The notes below the pieces were generated by a model, which had not been told where the DNA came from, ran no database searches, and saw nothing but the letters and a program-made list of their open reading frames with translations. DNA of 64,000 nt from Pseudanabaena mucicola str. Chao 1806. GTDB taxonomy: Bacteria > Cyanobacteriota > Cyanobacteriia > Pseudanabaenales > Pseudanabaenaceae. Positions within the stretch are counted from its first letter, which is position 1. Each line of letters starts with the position of its first letter. The DNA lies in assembly GCF_030323025.1 (NCBI RefSeq), contig NZ_CP097329.1, forward strand, positions 651,001-715,000, read 5' to 3'. This document shows positions 57,891-64,000 of the stretch, one piece after another. The position numbers were made by a program, and so were the translations under genes.

Positions 57891-59240
57891 CTAGATAATT
57901 TCGCCGAATAAGTCATAGTGATCAGCAGCAGTAATTTTCACAGGGAACATTGAGCCAAGTGTTGCCTTTCCCACAGGATCACTGATATAAACTACGCCAT
58001 CAACATCAGGAGCAAACCTTGCCGATCGCCCGATCAGTTCACCCGTATCAGGGTTTTCTTGCTCAATGAGAACATCGACGGTTTTGCCAATTTCTAACTG
58101 ATTTTTCTTAAAGGAAATTTCCTGTTGGGCTTGCATAATGAGATCGCGACGTTCATGTTTGACTTCTTCAGACAATTGATCGGGTAGATCAAACGCTGGA
58201 GTGCCTTCCTCGGCAGAGAATGTGAATACCCCCACATGGTCAAACTCGTGACGCTTCACAAACTCTAATAAATGCTCAAACTGTTCTTCGGTTTCCCCTG
58301 GAAAACCCACAATAAAGGTAGTACGAGTAACAGCATTCGGGAATGAGGCTTTGATCTGTTCCATAATTTTGTCATTGACGCGCCCTTGCCAAGGACGATT
58401 CATGGCTCGTAAAACCTCTGGGTGAGAATGTTGTAGAGGTAAATCAAGATAGGGAACAACATTAGGCGTAGATTTCATGGCGTTGATCACTTTGGGTGTT
58501 AAACCTGTGGGGTAAGCATAGTGCATTCTCACCCAAGGAACATCTACCTGTCCGAGAGCTGTTAATAGTTCTGCAAGGCGCGGCTGACCGTAAATATCTT
58601 GACCGTAATTGGTTGTAATTTGCGAGATTAAAATTATTTCCTTTACGCCTTCGGAAGCAAGGCGATCGCATTCAGCAACAATCGACTCAATCGAGCGCGA
58701 TCGCTGATCGCCACGTAGATGGGGAATGATGCAAAAGGCGCAACGATAATCACATCCTTCAGCAACGCGCACATAGGCTACGGCTTCATTGGTTGTGCGA
58801 TAGCGTGGTACGGTGTCATCAGCAATATAGGTGGGAACTTGCGTAACTTCTTTAACTCGTTCCCCTGTTTCCGCCCGTTCGATCACATCAACAATTTTGT
58901 GATAGTCCCCCGTTCCTACAAGCGCTACGGCTTCAGGAATTTCATCGAGTAATTCTTGCTGAAAATGTTGTGCCATACAACCAGCAATAACAATGCGTTT
59001 ACCCATTTCGGCAAGTTCTACTAAAGTTCGCACCGATTCCCTACGGGCATCTTCGATAAAACTACAGGTATTGACAATCACATAGTCGGCTAATTCTTCG
59101 TTGCTATCTACCTGATAGCCAGCCTGCACTAGCAAGCCTAACATGTGTTCGGTATCGACACGGTTCTTTTCACAACCCAAATGGGAGAAAGCGATCGTGG
59201 GCTTGATCGAGGGTTTGACGGTGGGAACCAGATTGACCAT
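57891..59240 (-). CDS. rimO: Ribosomal protein uS12 methylthiotransferase RimO
   Basis: This radical-SAM enzyme adds a methylthio group to the conserved aspartate of S12. Three domains are visible: UPF0004 with Cys in [27 protein letters not shown] and IAGCMAQHF; the radical SAM cluster [20 protein letters not shown] (CX3CX2C); and a C-terminal TRAM domain. I chose ATG 59240 (MVNLVPTVK), about ten residues longer than common starts; a further ATG at 59276 is also in frame. Confidence 0.94.
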   Translation of the reverse strand: MVNLVPTVKPSIKPTIAFSHLGCEKNRVDTEHMLGLLVQAGYQVDSNEELADYVIVNTCSFIEDARRESVRTLVELAEMGKRIVIAGCMAQHFQQELLDEIPEAVALVGTGDYHKIVDVIERAETGERVKEVTQVPTYIADDTVPRYRTTNEAVAYVRVAEGCDYRCAFCIIPHLRGDQRSRSIESIVAECDRLASEGVKEIILISQITTNYGQDIYGQPRLAELLTALGQVDVPWVRMHYAYPTGLTPKVINAMKSTPNVVPYLDLPLQHSHPEVLRAMNRPWQGRVNDKIMEQIKASFPNAVTRTTFIVGFPGETEEQFEHLLEFVKRHEFDHVGVFTFSAEEGTPAFDLPDQLSEEVKHERRDLIMQAQQEISFKKNQLEIGKTVDVLIEQENPDTGELIGRSARFAPDVDGVVYISDPVGKATLGSMFPVKITAADHYDLFGEII

Positions 59241-59348
59241 AGTTGTAATGACGATTTGTAATGATGCGATTTGCAATAATGCACGATATTTCAGACAACC
59301 TAGATTATCAAAACTTTAGGCTATGCGATCGCTAAATTGTTTGTCATT

Positions 59349-59389
59349 AGAGACGGACAGCACTTGCACTTTATGCTGTCCATCTCTTT
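59349..59389 (-). terminator. Terminator between the PLD-like gene and rimO
   Basis: Arms AGAGACGGACAGCA and TGCTGTCCATCTCT with one mismatch. It is placed 5 bp after the stop of the PLD-like gene on the minus strand. Confidence 0.65.
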
Positions 59390-59393
59390 GGAC

Positions 59394-60875
59394 TTAATTC
59401 GACTCTTCAGTATTGGACTGAGGTTTACTCTTTACTCTCTCGTCACAGGTTTTAGATGTGGCTTGCACTAGTTTTGCTGTAGGACCAAATGTAGCACCCT
59501 GATAAAGTCGCTCAAATTCCCTTTGGTAATGGGATGCTACTGTCTCATTTTGGATCGCCACTAAAGTCTCGTCATTAGTGTGGTTAGCGGCGTGAGTCCA
59601 ATTATGGGAGCCAGTCAAAATTAAACTGCGATCAAGAATGCCAAACTTGTGATGTAGCAAATCTCCAGATGCAAGATTAGGAATACCAACTGTTTTCAGA
59701 GGTTGTTTCCATACACTGCTTTTGCCTGTTTTACAGTCTTGAGTGGATTGTAAACCCCACATATCGAGGGTCGAAGAATAATCTCGATAGGCAAATTGGG
59801 AATCAACGAGGGTACGAATTTGCACATTATCCCGTTGGCGCTCCCCGAGAATCGTGGAAATAAATTGATCAGAATAAACAAATAAAGCCATATCAACTGA
59901 CTGCTTCGTACCTGCGATCGCTGTAGAAATCAAACCGCTACTGGTCTGTTCACGGGGCGTATCCTCAGGATCGGGTGAAAACTTAATCCGGATTTGTGCG
60001 CCTCCCACAATCAAATAATCAATTTTCCGTGAAGGCTTTTTGATTCCAAATAAGCTATCAGGTTTGCCACCTGGTCCATCGCCCCACATGATGTTAAATT
60101 CTTTTTTAAAATGATTAGCTAATTCCTTACTATCGATCCTCAAAAGATTATTAGCATTACCCCTTGTCTCTGGTTTGCTAAAGTCACCATGAATATCACT
60201 CATCGTGAAATTTGCAGAACCAAGCACAACTACTTGATTATCAATCACCATGAATTTGTGGTGCATCAAGCCACTACCCTTGGAACCATCGGCAGTATCA
60301 TCAATCCAAGGAATATTCGATCCTTTAATCAGCCTTAATCCGTCACGACGATCAAGCTCTTCTTCACTTAAGCGACCATCTCTATTAATGTCTGCAAATT
60401 TTTGAAACTCTTTATATCGATCGCGATTGCGTGCATTTAATTTTGATATCTGCTCTGGCGTAAATTCACTCCATGCCCGACTATAGTTATTTTCTAGAAT
60501 CAGCCTAACCTGTACCCCCCGCAATTTGGCATCAACAATAGCTTTAGCAATGTTCGGTAAACGCAACTCTTGGACAGCGATATCCAAGCTTTGTTTTGCA
60601 TTACTAATGTTGTCAGTGATTACTCGTTCTAGATTGTCCCCAAGACGTTCAATATTTCGGTAGGGATCAGTGTATCGAGATGCTTGATTTTGATTAAAAA
60701 ATACTTGGATACTTGGATGCTGGGGTAATGTAGGTACAATCCCAGACTGCGATTGACAAGCATTTGCCGTAATCGTAATCAGTGCAATTACACCACAAAA
60801 TAGAATCCCATATGCTATCTGGTGGTATAGCGATCGCAGTTGATAATTTAGACGTGAATAGGCTGAAAAACCCAT
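59394..60875 (-). CDS. Phospholipase D-like protein with an internal EF-hand motif
   Basis: This 493-aa exported or anchored protein has an N-terminal hydrophobic segment (about 18-40, with a Cys soon after: a possible lipoprotein). It carries two HKD catalytic motifs, HHKFMVIDNQVVVLGSANF and HHKFGILDRSLILTGSHNW, defining the PLD superfamily; both are complete. Between the first strands and the first HKD lies DINRDGRLSEEELDRRDG (about 165-182), a canonical calcium-binding EF-hand loop. It may be a calcium-dependent nuclease or phospholipase. Substrate unknown. Confidence 0.87.
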   Translation of the reverse strand: MGFSAYSRLNYQLRSLYHQIAYGILFCGVIALITITANACQSQSGIVPTLPQHPSIQVFFNQNQASRYTDPYRNIERLGDNLERVITDNISNAKQSLDIAVQELRLPNIAKAIVDAKLRGVQVRLILENNYSRAWSEFTPEQISKLNARNRDRYKEFQKFADINRDGRLSEEELDRRDGLRLIKGSNIPWIDDTADGSKGSGLMHHKFMVIDNQVVVLGSANFTMSDIHGDFSKPETRGNANNLLRIDSKELANHFKKEFNIMWGDGPGGKPDSLFGIKKPSRKIDYLIVGGAQIRIKFSPDPEDTPREQTSSGLISTAIAGTKQSVDMALFVYSDQFISTILGERQRDNVQIRTLVDSQFAYRDYSSTLDMWGLQSTQDCKTGKSSVWKQPLKTVGIPNLASGDLLHHKFGILDRSLILTGSHNWTHAANHTNDETLVAIQNETVASHYQREFERLYQGATFGPTAKLVQATSKTCDERVKSKPQSNTEESN

Positions 60876-60954
60876 ACATGCAAGACTTCAAATTTTGCAA
60901 CTCTAGTCTACAGCCTTACCAATTACATCTAAGTCAAAGTTCACTAAATTATAT

Positions 60955-61143
60955 TTAGACAACTTGACGCACTCTGCCTTGATCGATCGCTTGCATGAGA
61001 TATTCTAGTGCTTCGTAGTCAGGATCAGTAATATAACCCTGTACAGAAAGTTCTTGATTAATCAAGGTTTCCATTTCAGGAGTAAACCGTTTGGCAAGGA
61101 GAGCACGGTTAACAAGATTTCTAATGATGCTTTTGTTACTCAT
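60955..61143 (-). CDS. Small conserved cyanobacterial protein
   Basis: 62 aa from the ATG at 61143 (MSNKSIIRNLVNRALLAKRF), preferred to the ATG at 61179, which adds 12 residues. The sequence, through ETLINQELSVQGYITDPDYE to a basic helical end, looks like one of the small basic proteins widespread in cyanobacteria and of unknown role. A CRP-type palindrome lies about 140 bp upstream. Confidence 0.65.
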   Translation of the reverse strand: MSNKSIIRNLVNRALLAKRFTPEMETLINQELSVQGYITDPDYEALEYLMQAIDQGRVRQVV

Positions 61144-61279
61144 GACTTTAAAGATGTTTCTAGACGTATATCTCTTCAATGATTATTCTGATGCAAAATC
61201 CAATGACTAGATGTGACTACTATCTTCTTGCTTATGTGATCACTATCAAAGAATGAAGAGTCTCATATCTCTGAGATAA

Positions 61280-61295
61280 TGTGATCTTGATCACA
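61280..61295. promoter_or_regulatory. Crp-type binding site
   Basis: TGTGATCTTGATCACA matches the TGTGA-N6-TCACA consensus of cyclic-AMP receptor proteins (SYCRP1 in cyanobacteria) on both half sites. It precedes the small gene at 60955-61143 on the minus strand. Confidence 0.5.
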
Positions 61296-61296
61296 A

Positions 61297-61338
61297 AAAT
61301 GAGAGAGCAATCACTTTAAATTGACTGCCCTCTCATTT
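61297..61338. terminator. Hairpin next to the Crp-type site
   Basis: Arms AAATGAGAG and CTCTCATTT, extended by partial pairing of GCAATCA and TGACTGC. It could be a terminator or the leader hairpin of the small gene. Confidence 0.45.
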
Positions 61339-61712
61339 GAAATCTAAAGTTAAAATTTTGTTCCCTACTTCACATCGGTATTCTTAAGGAGTTTTTTAAA
61401 CAAATTCTTTAAACAAACTCTCTGGGCATAAACTTTTTGCTCCAGCGCATATCTATGTCCGATGTTGTTGCTGGGGATATTTGTTGTATACGGTATAGTA
61501 ATTTCTTGCAACTAGCTACTTGTCTTGGCGGAATTTGAGTAGCCGAGGAGGAATTTCTCAGGGCTTGTACATATGGATAGAGTGAAAATATAAAATCCAT
61601 GGGAAAGTCTATATTTAGCTATATAACAGCTAATGATCAAAGAGTAAATTTGTAATATCTGCTACATTATCCCACTTTTAGGGGCTTCATAACATAGCTT
61701 CTTGGACTTTAA

Positions 61713-61765
61713 ACCCAAAGAATTTTTGAAAATGTGGCAAAGTCATGCATTCAAAAATTTCTCTT
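61713..61765. repeat. Palindromic repeat (family 2, copy d) overlapping a gene end
   Basis: ACCCAAAGAATTTTTGAAAAT and its complement ATTCAAAAATTTCTCTTGAG. It is diverged from the other family-2 copies and runs into the 3' end of the YkgJ-type gene, supplying its last codons. Confidence 0.65.
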
Positions 61766-62129
61766 GAGTGTGGTCTTTGGGCAAGCTAATTGCTTGCTCA
61801 AAGCGCAATAGTTCCAATGATCGTTCGCCATAGATTGATTCAATATGTTCTTCGCAACAGGCGATCGCGAATTCATCTAGTTCTTCCGACTCCACACCAA
61901 ACATGTCATAAAAAGTATCTGGCTCTACTCGACAAAAGCGAGGACGTTGCTCGTAAATTGAGCATTTGCGACTAGTTCGATCAAAATTAATGCACCAACC
62001 ATCGATACCGACCATACTTAAATATTGTTGTAACTCTGCGGGGGTGAGATAGTCATCAAGATCAGGGCGATCGCGCGGATCAAGATTACAACAAGCGCCA
62101 CAACCGCTAATACATTGCCAAGTTGCCAT
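61743..62129 (-). CDS. YkgJ family cysteine-cluster protein
   Basis: This 128-aa protein has the CX3CX2CC metal-binding cluster CISGCGACCNL near the N-terminus, followed by WCINFDRTSRKCSIYEQRP and FCRVEP. It probably binds zinc or an iron-sulphur cluster. The final residues HTQEKFLNA are encoded by the palindromic repeat, so the ancestral C-terminus may have been different. A role in assembly of membrane or photosynthetic complexes is only speculation. Confidence 0.85.
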   Translation of the reverse strand: MATWQCISGCGACCNLDPRDRPDLDDYLTPAELQQYLSMVGIDGWCINFDRTSRKCSIYEQRPRFCRVEPDTFYDMFGVESEELDEFAIACCEEHIESIYGERSLELLRFEQAISLPKDHTQEKFLNA

Positions 62130-62222
62130 TATTTCTACTTCTATTTGCCTGATTAATCCTGATTAATATACTAATCCTCAATGGTTTGTAGAAGAGCACC
62201 CCGAAGGGATGCGCTTCCCAAT

Positions 62223-63104
62223 TTACAGAAAATAATCCCGAATTAAGCCATCGACAATTTCTGGGCATTCGTCGTGAGGGCAATGTCCTGCATTAATGTA
62301 ATGCTCCGTCAGCGAAGGATAAAACTCACGGAATTTTGCTCCCCTCACACGGGAGTTCATCCAAGGATCACCCTCACCCCAAATAACCAATAAAGGGCAA
62401 GTCATTGAGGTGAGTAGCTGATCGACCTTTTTGCCTTGGGGTGTACTAAATACTGAGGCAAAAACCTGTGCAGCGCCTTCATCACAGGATGGACGATAAA
62501 TTTCTTCGACTAGTTGATCGGTTACGGCAGATTGATCGAGATATACCTTTTGCAAAGTGCTGCGAATCCGTGATTTTTGGCGCACAAATGCGAAGAGTAA
62601 CTGATTTGCCCAAGGTTGCCGTAAAACGCCTTGCAGAGTTTTACTAATTGCCTTTTGAACAGGATTTACTTTTTGAGCTCCAAGAGGACTCGTATCGGTG
62701 AAAGGACCTGCACTATTGAGCAATACAACGCCTGCTACGGATTGGGGATGGTCAGCCGCCACACATAAAGAGGCATAGCCGCCAAGGGAGTTACCAGCAA
62801 TGATCGTTGGGCGTTGAATTTGCGCGCTAATAAAATCATGAAGCTGATCGCGCCATAGGTCTCCACTATATTGCCATGCAGGTTTTTGCGATCGCCCAAA
62901 TCCCAAAAGATCGATCGCGTATACTTCAAAATCTTGGCTGAGGTCAGAAATATTTTTGCGCCAATGATCAGTTGACGCTCCAAAACCATGCACTAGCAAC
63001 AATGGTGGACGCTGTGAACTAGCCCCTGCTTTGACAAAATAAATTTTTTGATCACGCCAAAGCCAATATTGACCTGCGATCGATTCATTATTTGCTAAAA
63101 CCAT
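62223..63104 (-). CDS. Alpha/beta-fold hydrolase
   Basis: This 293-aa hydrolase has the nucleophile elbow GNSLGGYASL (Ser near 107), the oxyanion region LVHGFGASTDHWRKN, an Asp in WGEGDPWM and the His in AGHCPHDECPEIV. Cyanobacterial and plastid relatives are diverse lipases and esterases; the substrate is not readable. No operon partner is present. Confidence 0.86.
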   Translation of the reverse strand: MVLANNESIAGQYWLWRDQKIYFVKAGASSQRPPLLLVHGFGASTDHWRKNISDLSQDFEVYAIDLLGFGRSQKPAWQYSGDLWRDQLHDFISAQIQRPTIIAGNSLGGYASLCVAADHPQSVAGVVLLNSAGPFTDTSPLGAQKVNPVQKAISKTLQGVLRQPWANQLLFAFVRQKSRIRSTLQKVYLDQSAVTDQLVEEIYRPSCDEGAAQVFASVFSTPQGKKVDQLLTSMTCPLLVIWGEGDPWMNSRVRGAKFREFYPSLTEHYINAGHCPHDECPEIVDGLIRDYFL

Positions 63105-63192
63105 CTGTATTTACATCTACAATTGTTACATATCTTCATATATATCCTAGCCTTAGCGTAGGATTATGATGGCGATCTTCAAGCAATAATTT

Positions 63193-64000
63193 ATGAATCT
63201 CGGCAAGCGTAATCGTTTCTCCGCTAACAAAATAACCGTGCAGCTATTGCGCGAGGGCATTGTCGAATCGATCCATTCTTGTCAAGCTGCGGTAGTCGAT
63301 ACAAGAGGCAGAGTCCTTTCAGCCGCAGGTGATCCACAAACAACCACCTTTGCCCGTTCCTGTCTCAAACCAATTCAAGCTTTACCCGTCTCAATCTCTG
63401 GTGCACAGGAGCGATTTAACCTCTCTGAAAAAGATTTAGCGATTATTTGTGGCTCACACCAAGGCACGATCGCCCAAGCCAGACAGGTTTTTAGTATTCT
63501 TTGGCGTTGTGATGTTGAGCCTAGTGCCCTGCAATGTCCAATTCCTGAATGTTATCAAAGCAATCTCCAACATAATTGCTCTGGTAAGCATGCAGGGATG
63601 ATCGCCGTATGTCGGCAACAGGGTTGGGAAATTTCCTCCTATATGGATCGCAATCATCCTGTACAGCAACTAGCACTGAGTACGATGGCAGATCTGCTGC
63701 ATATGCCTGCGGCGGAGTTTATCTGTGCCCATGATGATTGTGGTGTACCAACTTATTTATTAGAACTGGATCAGTTAGCCCATCTCTATGCGTTGCTATC
63801 TGCTCATAATCAGTTACACCTAGAGCGCATTACTCGCGCCATGACCCGCAATCCTGACATGGTTTCAGGGGATGGTCAGTTTGATACAGAGCTAATGCGC
63901 TTAACGAATGGGGAAGTTGTCAGCAAGTCAGGTGCAGAAGGGGTGCAATGTATCGGCAGGATAGGTGAAGGCTTGGGTTTAGCCATTAAGGTAATGGATG
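63193..64000 (+). CDS. Asparaginase (plant/bacterial L-asparaginase II family), 3' end beyond the window
   Basis: This open frame starts at ATG 63193 (MNLGKRNRFSANKITVQLLR) and runs without a stop to base 64000, so it is partial. It contains RSCLKPIQALP, IICGSHQGTIAQARQVF and NCSGKHAGMIAVCRQ, with the Ser/Lys-bearing SGKHAG signature of Asparaginase_II (Pfam PF06089), and later MVSGDGQFDTELMRL and KSGAEGVQCIG. Expected full length is about 310-330 aa, so about 50 residues are missing. It is divergent from the hydrolase at 62223. Confidence 0.88.
   Translation, partial: MNLGKRNRFSANKITVQLLREGIVESIHSCQAAVVDTRGRVLSAAGDPQTTTFARSCLKPIQALPVSISGAQERFNLSEKDLAIICGSHQGTIAQARQVFSILWRCDVEPSALQCPIPECYQSNLQHNCSGKHAGMIAVCRQQGWEISSYMDRNHPVQQLALSTMADLLHMPAAEFICAHDDCGVPTYLLELDQLAHLYALLSAHNQLHLERITRAMTRNPDMVSGDGQFDTELMRLTNGEVVSKSGAEGVQCIGRIGEGLGLAIKVMD

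Larger units (their letters stand above)
61144..61742. other. 599-bp stretch upstream of the small protein, no firm gene
   Basis: It contains a Crp-type palindrome (61280-61295), a hairpin (61297-61338), a weak 63-codon minus-strand ORF (61409-61600, no clear ribosome-binding site) and a family-2 repeat (61713-61765). I do not support the ORF. Confidence 0.5.

Noticed and set aside
61409-61600. 63-codon minus-strand ORF
   Set aside because: No ribosome-binding site, no recognisable composition or motif, in a region of hairpins and repeats.

Overview
The window comes from a cyanobacterium. HIP1 octamers (GCGATCGC) recur throughout, and the gene set includes ndhN, a CSP41-type epimerase, cobN, a PilT ATPase and an NDH/photosynthetic-lineage core. 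A Pseudanabaena-like filamentous lineage would fit, but I cannot prove the genus from sequence alone. Gene order is otherwise ordinary, with short operons. The intergenic spaces are heavily colonised by palindromic repeats and decayed insertion sequences.

Layout. 0-12.2 kb: cell-wall enzyme dacB, a Crp/Fnr regulator, purA-rplY, a TPR protein, an APC permease split by an in-frame amber codon, a CSP41-like protein, then an amidase overlapping an AEC permease. 12.2-30.2 kb: an 18-kb nested insertion. One IS1634-type element, still flanked by its 6-bp target duplication, has been opened. Its interior now holds two direct 1327-bp IS256-family copies bracketing about 14 kb of cargo: an IS66 remnant, a membrane protein with three CX4C pairs, cobN, Uma2, HEPN/MNT and RelE-type toxin-antitoxin genes, a frameshifted NB-ARC/TPR ATPase, a CHAP protein, and a secreted-protein gene broken by an IS4-like element that itself carries an IS982. 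30.2-36.9 kb: mnmG, pilT, map, an SDR protein and a LysM protein. 36.9-40.8 kb: an IS graveyard (IS630, IS1-like, IS256 and ISAs1 remnants) around one glycosyltransferase.

40.8-64 kb: recQ, chrA, a GGCT-like protein, an MpaB-type oxygenase, an inositol-monophosphatase-like gene, pyrD, a zinc-ribbon membrane protein, ndhN, an M48 protease, an HlyD-type adaptor, gltD, a ketoacyl synthase plus BioY, a STAS protein, rimO, a phospholipase-D-like protein with an EF-hand, small conserved proteins, a YkgJ protein, an alpha/beta hydrolase and a truncated asparaginase gene at the window edge.

Most striking are: the cobN-bearing segment held between IS256 copies inside one IS1634; palindromic repeats inserted in frame into CobN (twice) and a glycosyltransferase (once); several small MITE-like families, two with visible target duplications; and a series of single-stop or frameshift lesions in host and defence-type genes.
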